Counted from the stretch's first letter, positions 24,501-37,499 are shown. The stretch: DNA of 64,000 bases from Archegozetes longisetosus (GCA_018873245.2 JAEMBT020000008.1:1970001-2034000), one strand, 5' to 3'. Made by a program: numbers and translations. The notes: generated by a model from the letters alone, not told the origin.

Positions 24501-27349
24501 AAATAATATAGAATTGCATAAACAACTCGAGAGGTTTGCAGACGAAAACCCGAATATCGTTAAAATCTATTCGAATACAGCGCCGAATAATGATAGAGTT
24601 TTGCATTTTCTTGTGGTTTCTGACAACGATCAAACCGACAAGCAAAAACTTAGGCCACAAATAGCTCTTGTTGGTGGTACTCATGGCGATCAGCCGATCG
24701 GCAGAGAGCTTTTGATACGATTCACAAGACATTTGATCGATGGCTACAAACATAAGGATCCACGAATTTTGCATCTATTGCATTCTTTGGATATACATAT
24801 AATTCCATCAATAGATGACAACGGATTTCAGAAATCAGTGGTGGGACAATGCAATCGATCCTTGAGTTATGAGAATGATATGGAGACAAGTTTTCTGATG
24901 ATTATAATAATAAATTTGGTCCGGTAGAGGCACTTAAAAGAAATTTCATTACATACAAATACTTGACTGGTTTGAGTTTTGAGTCTAATGGTCTCGATAT
25001 ACGATTTCCTTCAATGATGTCTTCAGCTGAATTGGAGTCCGAAACACTGTCGGCGACTGCTATGAAAGCTTTGAGCAATTCGTATATTAATAACAATCCT
25101 TCTCTACTGAATGGTTCGAAGTGCAACAGTTTAGGCAATAATCAGATCAAATCGAAAAAGTTGGACAATTCAAAGTCGTTATTGGATTACGCGTTTTCAA
25201 CTCACGGAACTTTAATGTTAGCGGCGCGTATCAGTTGTTGTAATTATCCATTTGCTTATGAATTGCCCACATTTTGGAGAAACAATTTGGAGTCAATTAT
25301 GAGTTTCTTAGAGGCCAGTCTAACAGGTATACCATTGTAGCTCTATTTTCACACTTTTCATACATTTTTACCATTGAATTGAAGGAATAACGGGCCTTGT
25401 TTTGGATTCTTCTAATCGTGTTCCCAAAGAAGTCATTATAATAGTTGAAGGTTTCGACGAAACAGTTCTAGTTGACAAGACGACCGGAAAATTTGATCTA
25501 ATTTTGCCTCAAGGAGTTTATTATTTACACAGTAATTAATTTGAAAAATGAATTCATATAATTATAGCTTGAAATAACTGTTTGATAATATTTCATTTAA
25601 TTTAGTTTCATCACCTGGATATGAAAACAAGACATTGACTGTCAATATCAAGGCTAATGAACATAAAAAATGAATATTATTTTGGATCCGATTGGAATTG
25701 CTATGAAATATCATAACTACGATTCGATGACTAAGTTTTTGGCTAACATGACAGCAAAATACCCAAAAATATCATCTCTTCATAGGTATCAAATTATTGG
25801 TTTAGTATTTAAGTTATAGTTGTTTGAAATGATATCAAACTTAAATTGTTTTATTAATAGCATTGGAAAAAGTGTACAAAAGCGTAATATATGGGTCCTC
25901 CAAATGGGGTCTGATTTTAGTGCGAAAGATGCCGAAATCGTGAACATCAGATTTATTGGTGGCCTCAATGGCAATGAAAGGGCTACCACTGAAGTACTTA
26001 TTCAAATGATTGAATTCCTGTTATCTCATTACGGAAAAGACACTTTCGTTACGCAACTGGTTGATACAACACATCTGTCTTTCGCACCTATGGTCAATCC
26101 GGACGGCTCTGAATTGGCCGAAATCGGAAAGTGTGACAGCAATAAAGGACTGACTAATTTTAACGATCAAGATCTCGATCAGACGTTTTTTGATGGTATT
26201 ATTTCTTAAACATGTCATGCAAAAATCAATCAATTTTATCATTTTGACATTGATTTCAGATTCTCTGAACGTTGTGACACCGCCCGAAACTAAAGCAATC
26301 AAAGAGTGGACCAAAAGCGGCAATTTCTTAGTTTCTCTTACTCTAAGAACTGGCGGTAATGTTATTACATATCCATTCAGTGCTTCTGATCCTTCGGGTA
26401 AGTGTTTCAAATTGAAGTCAATTTAAATATAGATATAAAGTAATTATTTGGAAAATGCTTTGAACTTATAGATAATCGAAGACCACTATCAGAGATAGAT
26501 AAGGCAACTTTTGAACACTTATCAATGATTTACTCGAATGCGCACAAAGACATGCATTTGGGAAGTGCTCGCTGTGATCACGGAAACAGAAACCGACGCA
26601 TCAAAAACGGCTTCACAACTGGTTCTATTTGGCACTCAACAAACGGAACTTTACTCGACTATGGCTTTAATCAGTCTAATATTTATGAATTATATATTTA
26701 TATATCCTGTTGTGGGAGTCCCCCTGAATATGGTTTGAGTGAGTTATGGCACGACCACAAGACACCACTTCTTGAGTTACTCAGTAAAGTTCATAATGGA
26801 ATTCACGGCAGAATTGTTGATGAGTACGGTATCGGAATACCTGGAGCTAAGATCAAAGTCGAAAGTATTGCACGTAAGGTTTATTCGGCCGACGAAAATG
26901 GTCACTACAGGATTCCATTATATGAAGGAAAGTATGTACTGACCATTGAAGCTGACGGCTATTGGCCATCAACCAAAATTGTTCCAACATATTCGGGTCA
27001 GGACAATCTGTTCATCATCGATATGAGTAGAGACTCGAGAATTGCTGGCATTCCTCGCGCTGTGTTTGTTATTATCTCCGGTTCAGCTGTTCTGACGATT
27101 CTAATTATGTCGCTATGCATTTATAACGTTGTATTACAACAAAAATATCACAAAAGAGGTTTTCATAGAATCGATGCCAACGGAACGAGTCTTTTCGATG
27201 ACGAAGAAGACGACGACGAAGACAACGATATATTGAACAGCAATAACAAGCATTTACTTAAGGTTAAAGAATATACAGACTGTCCGAGTTCTGAAGATGA
27301 GATCTATAACGTTCATCAATGGAAGACAAGTCATAATCAATTGTCGTAA
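21559..27349 (+). CDS. CPD: Carboxypeptidase D, four CP-like domains, with frame breaks
   Basis: Type I membrane M14 metallocarboxypeptidase of the trans-Golgi/secretory pathway, removing C-terminal Lys/Arg from processed peptides. Exons: 21559-22416, 22477-22619, 22693-23778, 23935-25326, 25385-25531, 25606-25785, 25861-26195, 26260-26397, 26472-27349; about 1,720 aa. A signal peptide follows the start (M at 21559, or the better M at 21577, [10 protein letters not shown]). Domains 1 and 2 keep HGNE, NPDG, NRNFPD, LHGG and FEITLEL, so look active, each followed by a transthyretin-like lobe. Domain 3 has HGDQ and DDNG; domain 4 has LNGNE and no catalytic Glu: both look like pseudo-enzymes. A TM helix ([17 protein letters not shown]) and an acidic tail end the protein. 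Frame breaks sit in A5 at 21994-21998, near 24881-24886, and in A6 at 25665-25670 just before a TGA. Fly and vertebrate CPD usually have three domains. Confidence 0.88.
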
Positions 27350-28612
27350 TGAGTGGTCTAGTCTTCACATTTCTGTTTTATAACTATTCAATATTTGTTT
27401 CAAATGTAACTAAAAGTTATTCTGAACTATATTTAAGTAATGATTGAATTCTTTTTTATAAAGTTATACTTTATATAAATATTTAATAAACCATTTACGA
27501 AGCGCGAAGAAATTCATTATAGAAATGCAACTTTTCAGAATAATTTCAATAAATTGAACTTTTTGTGCTTAATACTGTCCGGGTTTGCATTGAATTAAGT
27601 GAATTTTTCACTTCAGTTGTGATTAGTTGAGTCAATTTAAAATCCAGTAGCGCGATTCTGGTACGAATCTTAAACTCGATCGTTACTTAACTTTAGGATC
27701 GAATTTAAAGATCGCTTTATGATTGATCGTTAAGTGGCTTAGGGATTGATTCTCAAAACAAATCGTTAAACGATACTTAAAAAATGCACTGTTATACACT
27801 TTTAGTACGAACTTTGAGACACATATTATATGAATAACAATAGCATTTGTAAACAATATAAACATTAGTTTAAAATGTATGTTTAATCACTTGTACAATT
27901 ATTGGTAATGCATGATTCCGTTTTGTTTGACGTTTTAAATCATTGAATAATAATCGGTACAAATAAACAATATCCTTTCGTGTAAAAGATACCTTTGAAC
28001 GCATTTGATATCATTATAAATCTCAATTGGATTTTGACTGCCTCTGAAAACCCACTGTTTCCTTAAACTTGTTCGTTCGGGTTTGGTCTTCAATACATAA
28101 TACTCGAGTGTATAATGAAATATTGTTATCTTATGATATAAAGCTAAATTTTTGATTTAAAAGTGAAAATATAAGCGTAAATAATAGTTAAATATAGCTT
28201 AACGACAGGCTAATGCTTGTCTTTAAATTAAGTATCGATCTTTAATTAACGAGAGCTTTGAGAATCAATCATTACTTAAAATCGTACTAAACTTGATCTT
28301 AAACTTAAAGATCGCTGAGAGAATAGACCCCCAGGTTTTGTTATGAAGCAAACTTTTATGACTTGTTAACAGCTTTGGTTCCACTTATTGTGAGTTTACT
28401 ATCGATTAATGCAGCAAAAGTAAACCTATAGTGTATTTACTAAAAATCGGTCTAATAATTGAACGACTGTTTCAATTCTGAAATATTTATTTGGAATCAA
28501 GTTTACAATTACTTCTAAAGGTATCATTGAATTAATGATTGTTTTTATTGAATCAATTATTAACCGTCTGCTTGTCTTTTATTCGATAGTCTTCTAGTAT
28601 TTGACTCAAATA
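27350..28612 (+). other. CPD 3' UTR and spacer to the MARCH gene
   Basis: An AATAAA at 27485-27490 is a likely CPD poly(A) signal, with another at 27544. Parts of this spacer recur at 53530-54096 and, inverted, at 61830-62830. The CPD 3' end and the MARCH upstream region therefore duplicated as a block. I see no gene in it. Confidence 0.6.
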
Positions 28613-29129
28613 ATGAAACGAACGTTTGCAAAACTTATTCCAACAAAACCTTTTGAAATAATTGATAATAACATAAAAATTTGTAGAATATGTTTAGAAG
28701 AAGACACAACAGATCTGATAAGTCCATGTCATTGTGTCGGAACAGTTCGTTACATTCATCGCAAATGTTTGAATGAATGGCAACAAATGAGTGGCAGAAA
28801 AAAAGTGCGAAATATGTCACAACGACTACAACATTAATAAACCGAAAACAATTTATTTACTAAACCTGAAGAATAATATAATCAATTTATTGTATTTAAT
28901 TACATTTCCATTTTTCTTATTTATAAATATAATGATATTTTTGATAATGACCGGTGTGTTGGTGTTTCTGATATACTTATCTTCAGCCATAGAATTGACT
29001 GATTTAATGTTGAATTTTGTAAACATTAGAATTTGTGATTCACGTTCGATGCCTTTAAAATCAGAAATGAATTTTATGAACAAATTAATCGATCGTTTTG
29101 CTAATAAATATGTATTTTTCGTAAATTAG
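28613..29129 (+). pseudogene. MARCH-type RING-CH protein, copy A, one frameshift
   Basis: A small membrane E3 ubiquitin ligase of the RING-CH (C4HC3) class. The start is MKRTFAKLIP at 28613. The RING-CH follows: CRICLEED...SPCHCVG...HRKCLNEW, then KCEICHND in the next frame. An A7 run at 28798-28804 has one A more than the A6 that would keep the frame, so the frame breaks between the sixth and seventh ligands. Two hydrophobic segments follow (LLYLITFPFFLFINIMIF and MTGVLVFLIYL), then a short basic tail ending FFVN. At roughly 170 aa it resembles the minimal RING-CH plus two-TM plan. It lies directly downstream of CPD, in the same orientation. The break could be sequencing error or real decay. 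Confidence 0.75.
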
Positions 29130-29249
29130 TACAATAAAATGATTTTCAATTATTTAATTTGTTATTCAGTATATTATAAATACTTAGACATCTTTATTCA
29201 AGTTTAGAAATAGAATATTTTTAAAAATTTCAATTGAATACAAGTGGGT

Positions 29250-29720
29250 GAATCAGGGCTAATGGGTCTAAGGGGATTCTCGATCCTCCACCTCCAAGTA
29301 TAACATATCATTAGATTCAGTTTGATGAGCTGAGCATTTTGATACCTCACTTGACTACTTCCGAACTGAACTTGGTCACTTCTGGCCAACTCTCGACGGA
29401 AGTGGCCGATCCTGCCAAGTGATATATCATTGGACTCAGAACATCGAACTGAGCATTTTGACATCTCACTTGATCAACTATCTCAAGCATTTCTCGAGAT
29501 ATCCATCTTCGATTGGTTTAATACCTTGTAATGGATAAATCCGAATTTCTCGAGTCAACCCAACGAAGCCTTATATAAATTAAGGTTGAATATCTCGAGA
29601 ACTACTTGAGATAGTTGATTAAGTGATGTGTCAAAATGCTTAGCTCGACAAAAAGAATCCAATGCTGTGTAGTACTTGGAGGTGGGTTGTGAACCCCCTT
29701 AGACCCATCAGCCATGATTG
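29250..29720. mobile_element. MITE/fold-back element with about 110-bp inverted repeats
   Basis: The left arm (from AATCAGGGCTAATGGGTCTA) and the reverse complement of the right arm (from CAATCATGGCTGATGGGTCT) match with moderate divergence over more than 100 bp, including the shared blocks CACCTCCAAGTA and GAGCATTTTGA. No transposase is encoded. No clear target duplication was found, so the exact borders are uncertain. Confidence 0.7.
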
Positions 29721-30199
29721 TTTCAGCCATTATTTTATGTATGATTTCTAAACATTTATCGGGTCCATATTGTTAAAAGAAACTACTTTAACCAGGAATG
29801 AATACCTTAAATTCTTTAAGCATGTAATACTTTTTCTATAAAAAAAATTCCATTAAAATCGAGACTTCTATAGTTCCTACTCATCTTGCTAGACATGATC
29901 TTTATTCAAGTTTAGAGGTTATTATATTTTTAAAATTTTTATTTGATTACAAGTCCTCAAAGTATTAAAAGTCAATTAAGAGATTAATGATTTGTATTTT
30001 GAAAAAGTTTTCAAGTTTATTTTTCTGTACTTAGTTAAACCAATTTGTGTATTTTACTAGAATCTCTGATAATAATTAAACTAATTTCATTATAACTAGT
30101 TTAGATTAACGAATAGAAATAATGAGTTTGGCTTCATTTAGAGTAGATTTTCTCCTATGAATATAAGATAAAATAATAGATGAGAACTCGAGCGCTGAT

Positions 30200-30653
30200 A
30201 CCACAAGTTATAACGACTAATTTTTTCTCAATTTAATCTAATAGAGAAATTCAAATTTTATGCCAATAATTTAAAAATATAAGTTATAATTACATACAAT
30301 TATAAGAACTCCGTATAAAGTTAAGAAAATTGATATGGCCTAACTTAAAATTACGCTCAGTAAATATAATGTATATCGAGATCTTGAAATTTACTCGAAC
30401 TAAATTAGTGTCACTGAAGAGATAGACAAATAAATGATAAGACTAATAGAAACGCTACAGTGAGTGTGATTGTATCTACTGATGGACAGATTATTTTTAA
30501 ATAAGGATTAGATTTTGAGACGACCAGATCGCTGCCCTCAAATTCAACGTCGTTTAGCTGCAACTCATTGGAATTAAAAGCAAACCTAGATCTCATCTTA
30601 ACCCTTTTGATATTTGATAGCAATAATAGAATTTGAAAGATTTTCACTTTCAT
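30200..30653 (-). pseudogene. Small membrane protein family, copy a (probably broken)
   Basis: An ATG frame from 30653 runs to a stop at 30411. Its core MRSRFAFNSNELQLND is followed by VVSKSNPYLKIICPSVD and one hydrophobic segment (TITLTVAFLLVLSFICLSL). It aligns with the copies at 39412-39744 and 52890-53111, which continue into a second hydrophobic segment. Here the homologous DNA below 30411 carries several stops, so this copy looks truncated. I do not recognise the family. The two-TM layout faintly recalls DPM2-like proteins but this is not established. Confidence 0.45.
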
Positions 30654-30983
30654 GGTTATTAGTTGACTTAATAAAAACTTTTAATTAATATCGTGTATAG
30701 TTAGAGACGAAAATATTGCAACCGAACACAACGATTGACGACTCTTTATAACACTTTATTAAAATGATCATTAACTTCACGATTTATTTAAAAGTTCAGA
30801 ACTTTAGTACTGTTTACGTCTCCATCAATATGAAAACAACAGGAACTTTCATTTCTAACAGGATAATAAATTCATATCTTTGTCAAAATAATGTTAAGTG
30901 CTTTTATGGACTTTATTAGTGTACTTAAGAACAGCTTTGAGCTACATGTCAAGTATTTTTAATTATTCGAGTTTATTATTCGA

Positions 30984-31580
30984 TTACATTTTCATTATGT
31001 GACTCGAGTGCCAGCGATGATAACGAATGACAAATCTGTTTATAATGACGTAACAGTTGATTAAAAGTTCACGACTTAAGGACTCTTTACATACCCTATG
31101 AATACGAAAACAGAAAACGCTTTCATTCCATTCCGAAAACATTACTAAAGAGTTTCGAACACGAACTAAATCTCTATTCAAACAATCAGTCAATCAGTTT
31201 ATTTGTGTCTTAACTCAAGTTTATATCAAAACAATGTTTAAAATCAATATAATATCGAAAGTCAATTAAATGTTCAATACTTAGAGTTAGTTCTGACAAA
31301 AGCTCTTAAATCTGTTTCTCTGTATTTAATTAAATCGATTTGTATTTGATTCGCAAACTCTCCAAATAACGATTGAATGCATTTCATGACAATTAGTTTC
31401 AATTCACGAATAGATATCTCGGGTTTCACTTGTTTTGAAGCAAATTCTCTTAAATAAAGTTCAAATAAACTCTTAAAATCGAAACAAATGATTAATACGA
31501 CTAAACATGACTTACAACTGAATGTCTAAATAAATATAAGGCTCTGTCGATCGAATACTTCTGTATCTCGTGCCAAACAT
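30984..31580 (-). CDS. RPP14: RPP14-like RNase P/MRP subunit, inverted copy
   Basis: Exons complement(30984..31173, 31281..31448, 31516..31580) have the same splice sites as the copy at 37500-38018 and give about 140 aa. Exon 1 begins MFGTRYRS, exon 2 carries the LFGE-centred core (CIQSLFGEFANQIQIDLIKY), and exon 3 starts DLVRVRNSLVMF. The C-terminus is longer than in the 37.5-kb copy (SLSRELLINCYV...), because that copy has a 1-bp deletion just after SRE. All splice sites are intact, so it may be functional. It is the mirror image of the TMA7/RPP14 pair at 37 kb, but here TMA7 is truncated. Confidence 0.65.
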
Positions 31581-32070
31581 TTCGCTCTAATAATACAATA
31601 ATTAACTCAATTTAACTCATTATAAAGTTATACGACTTTTAATATCAAACTATGAAAAACTTGAAATTTAAAAAACAACAAAATTTTGTGAATACTTGTA
31701 GAGGCGTTCGCTTTGTTTTTCAACATTTCTCGAAAAAGTTTCAATTTTCGACTAAAAACTTTTAGAGATCAACAAAACGCGAATTTTTTCCAAGTATTGA
31801 GAAAAAATGTGATTTATACTCGAATTAAAATTACTAAAAATGAATTGAAATAATAATTGATTGTCTTTCGATAAGTTTTGGATAATTGTAATAATCGATA
31901 CGATTATTATATTGAATGCAAACCGCATTCATCTCTACATAACGTGTATTTTGTACACAAACTGATCTCTAAAATCAGTAGCCGCTTGAAATCAAACTCA
32001 GACTTAATTTAAATACTTATCCTCTTTAAGCACTTTTTTTATATATGAGCAACACAATAACTGATCAAAT

Positions 32071-32175
32071 ATGTCTTCACGTGAAGGTATGAATATATTG
32101 AATATTAAGTCATTTATTAATCAATAATCAAAATGATATGAAAGAAGGCAAAAGAGAACATTAAAACAACCCAAC
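32071..32175 (+). pseudogene. TMA7: TMA7 5' fragment (exon 1, intron, start of exon 2)
   Basis: ATGTCTTCACGTGAAG followed by GTATGAATATATTG matches exon 1 and the donor of the intact gene at 37007. The copy runs through the intron into the first bases of exon 2, has small indels (AAGGCAAAAGAGAACATT), then stops matching near 32175. It is a truncated by-product of the inverted duplication. Confidence 0.8.
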
Positions 32176-32539
32176 TTATTTTGCAAAGAATGGCAATTCC
32201 ATGGCTCGAAAGCATAAAGTTACCAAAATTTAAGTTAACTACTAATTAAATTACTAAAAGTAGTTTTATTAACTGTAATTAAATGAAATTCTAACATAGA
32301 TAAAGAAGTTTCTGTAAAAGTAAGTTTTCTAAACTGTTAATTGAAAATTTTTTTGAGGACGTATTTTATTTATGTATCTATTATGCAGTAACAGAATCAT
32401 ATGATTTCTATTAATAAAATGATAAAAAATCGTAAACAATTATTTTTAGAAATTTTATTAGTTTATATTAAATTTTATTATAATTACGTTTTAATTAATT
32501 TGAAAGACATATCATTTTTATTAATAACCTTAAGCCATA

Positions 32540-34750
32540 ATGATGTCAGACAATAGCTTTTCCGAAAGTATCGATGATAAAAGTGTCAAATTTTCTTCAG
32601 ATGACAGCAAACCAAACAATCCATTGAGAATGGGATCGGATATTAGAACTCATAATAATTTAGATATCCAAACTGACGATCAAACTGACAGTCAATTGCC
32701 ACTAAATAAGAGAACAAATAATATAATGAGACGAATGCGTCGTTCGAGTGATTATCAAACGAGTCACCAAAACATAGACTCAAAACCCTATTCTAGGTCT
32801 CAATCACTCAAAGAAGACTCAAATAATTTGGACTCAATGAACGACAGTTTAGATGAAAACCAATCGCAAGAAATGAATTCACTTCCGACACAAACTAAGA
32901 CTTCGTACACGCCTCACATGAAGGACAAAATGCAGCGAAAGTTGAGATACTATTTTATGAATCCAATCGACAAATGGAAGGCTAAAAGACGTTTTCCATT
33001 CAAGCTATTGATACAAGTGATTAAAATAGTTTTAGTGACATCTCAGCTGATGATATTCGGGTTTGATATGTCTAACCATTTGTCACAAGAGGGAAATATG
33101 ATTGTGTCGTTCCGTGAACTATTTCTCACCAATTGGGATCCCGTTCGCGAAGTTATGACATACCCGCCAGCTGCTGGTCCTTATGCTATCTATACTAAAG
33201 AAGATTTCTATATGAGCGTAGATTACGCCATCAGACAGTTCTCTAATATATCCGATATGACTGTCGGTTCGTTCGGTTATGCCATTAATAGAACTGAAAC
33301 TGGTAGAAATATGTCGGATATTATTGTCCGACGAGAACATTACGCGACCGGATACGCACAGCCTTCCGATTATGTCTATATTTATGATAATGAAATAGTT
33401 AATGACATACTCAAGATTGGCGAATTATTTCCACCCAACGATCAGCGATGGCTCACAAATTTTAGTTCTCTTGAGTACTTCAATGATAATAATTTTTCGA
33501 TTAATTTCGATAGACTCTTATCAATTGAATTGATTTTACCGTTGCGTACAATATATCTGAACTCCTTGGTAAAGTATAATACCCCAAAATGTTATGACGT
33601 GAACGTCAGTATTCTTTATGATAATACCGCACATGATGGACAACTCATTGTTGCACTTAATACTTACCAAACTATACATGAATGTGATGGCAACCTATCA
33701 GATAGTGATGACTCTAATGGTGAAAAAGTTAAACGACAAGCCCTTAATTGGCTCGTAATTATATTTTGTTTTATTTCAATGATTTTATGTTTTCGGTCAC
33801 TTTTTAAGGGACAGTTACTTAGAAAAGAAACCGAAATGTTCTTCAATCGACTTTTAGGAAAAAGTTTGTCATTTTCAGAAAAAATCGATTTTATTGATCC
33901 CTGGATTGTTATGATTATTGTCAACGATTTGATGATACTAACCGGTTCTATACTGAAGATGCAAATGGAGAATCAAGTTATCGAAAATAGTCATTATAAT
34001 ACCTGTTCGATACTATTAGGAGTTGGAAATCTATTTGTTTGGGCGGGAGTTCTGAGATATCTCGGATTCTTTCACAAATACAATATTCTGATTCTTACCC
34101 TTCGACGAGCGATACCTCATGTATTGAGGTTTACGTTATGCGGAATAATTCTATATGGGTATGAAATAGTTTCAATTCTTATTATGACTTCTTTCAGCTT
34201 ATGTTACGTTAATTGAATTGATAACAACTTTAGAGGATTTTGTTTCTGTGGTTGGGTCGTTCTTGGGCCATATCATCTTAAGTTCCGATCACTAAGTCGT
34301 GCCTCTGAGTGTTTGTTCTCTCTAATGAATGGCGACGATATGTTCGCCACGTTCTACATCACCGATTATGGTGATCATCTGATTATTTGGTGGTTCAGTC
34401 GTTTCTACTTCTACTTATTTATCTGTCTATTCATATATGTAGTGCTCAGTCTCTTCATCGCTATAATTATGGACTCTTATGAGACTATTAAAGAGTACTA
34501 TGAGAATGGAATGCCACTCAACGATCTGCAGGTCATTTTTCATTGTCTTAATCTAGTTTTATATTTGGTATTATATTCAATAGAACTAAAACGAATTAAT
34601 TTGTTTTGATAGAAATTCATTGCTGAGTGTACTGACGAATCCACAAGTGGAGTCTATATGCAAGACAGAGATCATAGCATCGCTAATGCTGTCAATCTAT
34701 GCTTCAACTGTTGCAGAAGAAACTCCTTTTCGTCTTATAATTACATCTAG
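32540..34750 (+). CDS. MCOLN: Mucolipin (TRPML) cation channel
   Basis: An endolysosomal Ca2+/cation channel gated by PI(3,5)P2. CDS is 32540-34158, 34234-34531, 34613-34750; 684 aa, no breaks. The disordered N-terminus is followed by a basic stretch (MQRKLRYYFMNPIDKWKAKR) just before TM1, as in mucolipins. A large luminal loop with glycosylation sites precedes TM2. The segment reading GFCFCGWVVLGPYHLKFRSL, created exactly by the 75-bp phase-2 intron, leads to the pore motif NGDDMFATF. TM6 is SLFIAIIMDSYETIK. The last exon carries a CC pair (NLCFNCCRR), a likely palmitoylation site. The start codon is the first of two adjacent ATGs. It lies between the arms of the RPP14/TMA7 inverted duplication and is the sole copy seen. 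Confidence 0.93.
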
Positions 34751-35320
34751 TATTAAACATAATTAAATATGTTTCTAATCAATTTTTATTTATCTTTTAC
34801 TGGTTTTTATCCATTCCAAAGTATCAAATTTGATTTTATGTTATTATCGAAATGCTAGTCATAACCTATACTTTGACTTTTTGTCGCACAAATTATTGAT
34901 TAAATACTTTAATTCAATTCAAAAACTATTGAATAACCAACAAGTATTTTATTGACAAAATGTAATTCATTCAACAATTTTATGAAAATGTTACAGTAGA
35001 AAAGTAGTACAAATTAAAAATTATTATATTTTGTTAAAAACGAAAAGAGTTGAACTCTGTTGAAAAGTTGTTTTTAACTTAGAAAACATAAGTTTACCTT
35101 GGATTAAACACAAAGAAACTACATTTACTTTATATTTTATAATCAGTATAATAATCCTACAAAATTCAAAGCAATTGTTTCAATCCTAAAATATATTTAA
35201 AATCAATTTTAGAACTATTTCTAAAGATATGATTGGATTAATGATTGCTTTTATTGAGTCAAATACTGAAAGTCGATAACTTTTAGTTCAACAGACGTCT
35301 AGTTTTGACTCAAACAATAA
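34751..35320 (+). other. Spacer with a segment repeated at 36.5 kb
   Basis: No gene seen. Sequence around 34870-35090 (CTTTTTGTCGCACAAAT, then CAACAATTTTATGAAAA) is repeated at 36535-36690, downstream of TMA7. This is a further sign of local duplication. Confidence 0.5.
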
Positions 35321-35720
35321 AACTTGATTTTCGACAATTTTTTAGCAAAATCTTTGGAATTCATTTTTATAGAAATAAATAAACTAATTGATAACAATAA
35401 AAAAATTTGTAGAATATGTTTAGAAGAAGACACGACAACACATCTCATAAGTCCATGTGATTGCGTCGGAACAGTTCGTTATGTTCATCGCAAATGTTTG
35501 AATGAGTGGCAGACAAAAGTATGAACTTTGTCACAACGACTACAAAGTTAATAAATTTAAAGCAGTTTATTGACCAAATTTGAAGACTAATGTAATTAAT
35601 TTATTATTTATATTAATTACATTTCCATTTGATTTACTTGCAAATGTAATCTTATCATTGATAATGTTGGCGATAATGTTAGTCATAGCATTGATGAAGT
35701 AGTGCACAAGTCTTTTCATA
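35321..35720 (+). pseudogene. MARCH-type RING-CH, copy B, degraded
   Basis: Reads KICRICLEEDTT, LISPCDCVG and HRKCLNEWQ, then loses the frame where other copies read MSGRNKCEIC. The start codon is ATA instead of ATG at the homologous position. Stops interrupt the membrane segments. The matching 3' tail resumes only near 36250, so the copy was also split by unrelated DNA. Confidence 0.8.
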
Positions 35721-36751
35721 CCTCAATCTCATCAGGTTTTCTTAAATAACTTTATTATTATGACACTGAATCATATGAGGTTATTGTCAACTAATACTTT
35801 AAATTCTACAAAGCATTTAACTAAGTTTGATGCAAATAATAATTGTGGTTTAGTTTTATATGCAGATAAATAAAGCGCCTATCGGACAAGTCTACTCATT
35901 TGTCAATTAACTCATTTCTAGGAATTATTGTTCAAAATATTAACTTAAAAACTTGAGGATTTCCTCGAATAAACACTTTGATTTAAGCTGAGTTTTTAAA
36001 AGATTGATCCTTAAAATTTGATAAATTAATTAAATTAACACTAACTTGGATGAAATTTTCAAAAATTACACTCAATTAATGATTAATTGTAATTAGTTTT
36101 AACTGTCATCAAGAAATGTTAAAGTGTTCACTAATAAGTTTAATCAATTTAAAAATTGCATAAATCGGATTACTTTCAATTGTGGTTTAGGTCATTTTTA
36201 AAACCCATGGAATCTAATAGCAAATAAAATACTGAAAAATACTTATTATTATTGAACTTGTTATTCGGTACGTTATTATAAGGCTTAGGCAAGATTTTTA
36301 TTCAAGAAAGTTTAGAAATAATTATTTAAATGTTTATTAAAATTTCATTTGATTTCAAATTCTTAGAGTTAGAAGTTAATTGAGAGATTAATACTCAGTA
36401 ATGGTTCTAACAAAAGTTGCTAAATCTCCGTAATTGCAAAACAGTATCTCTAACAGTCAATAATTTACGATTTTCTACGTTTGCCAATACTCAACACTCG
36501 CATCAATTTTTTTAATTAGATTGAAGCAATTTGACTTTTTGTCGCACAAATGTGACCATTCACTGGATTAAAAACAAAATACGTAAAAAGATTTTAATCG
36601 ACAGAAAATTTAAATTTATTGAACAATTTTATGAAAAAATTGCAATAGAAAGGGTTACAGATTAAAACTGTTATATTCTCTTAAAAGCAGAGTCTGAATT
36701 AAGTTCAACATATTTAGCTTTAATTCAATCGAATGAACAAAAACATTGAAA
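35721..36751. other. Spacer containing MARCH 3' tail remnant
   Basis: Sequence near 36250-36400 (TTGTTATTCGGTACG, then TTTAGAAATAATTATT) matches the 3' flank of the MARCH copies at 29160 and 57719. The rest is unassigned AT-rich DNA. Confidence 0.45.
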
Positions 36752-37007
<256 letters not shown>

Positions 37008-37499
37008 GTTTGACCAGTTATTGTGTTTCTCAGATATGAAACAAGTACTTTAAAACAATAAATATTTAAACTAAGTCTCAATTCTTTGATTTCAAACGGC
37101 TACTGATTTTAGAGATCAGTTTGTGTACAAAATACACGTTATGTAGAGATGAATGCGGTTTGCATTCAATATAATAATCGTATCGATTATTACAATTATC
37201 CAAAACTTATCGAAAGACAATCAATTATTATTTCAATTCATTTTTAGTAATTTTAATTCGAGTATAAATCACATTTTTTCTCAATACTTGAAAAAATTCG
37301 CGTTTTGTTGATCTCTAAAAGTTTTTAGTCGAAAATTGAAACTTTTTCGAGAAATGTTGAAAAACAAAGCGAACGCCTCTACAAGTATTCACAAAATTTT
37401 GTTGTTTTTTAAATTTCAAGTTTTTCATAGTTTGATATTAAAAGTCGTATAACTTTATAATGAGTTAAATTGAGTTAATTATTGTATTATTAGAGCGAA
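37008..37499. promoter_or_regulatory. Bidirectional promoter region of TMA7 and RPP14
   Basis: These 492 bp separate the divergent ATGs. The same interval is kept almost unchanged in the inverted copy (31581-32070), so either gene in that copy could still be transcribed. No TATA box stands out. Confidence 0.55.

Larger units (their letters stand above)
30915..32175. repeat. Left arm of a 1.25-kb inverted duplication (RPP14 + TMA7 5' end)
   Basis: This block is the reverse complement, at high identity, of 36895-38165. The start-to-start distance between the two genes is 491 bp here and 493 bp there. The repeat ends within TMA7 exon 2 (shared ACAACCCAA near 32170), and beyond the RPP14 3' end near 30915. 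Mucolipin sits in the 4.7 kb between the arms. Confidence 0.85.

Noticed and set aside
26538..26942. Out-of-frame open frames in the last CPD exon, repeated at 60134 and 63395
   Set aside because: They recur only because the exon was duplicated. The sense frame carries the domain.
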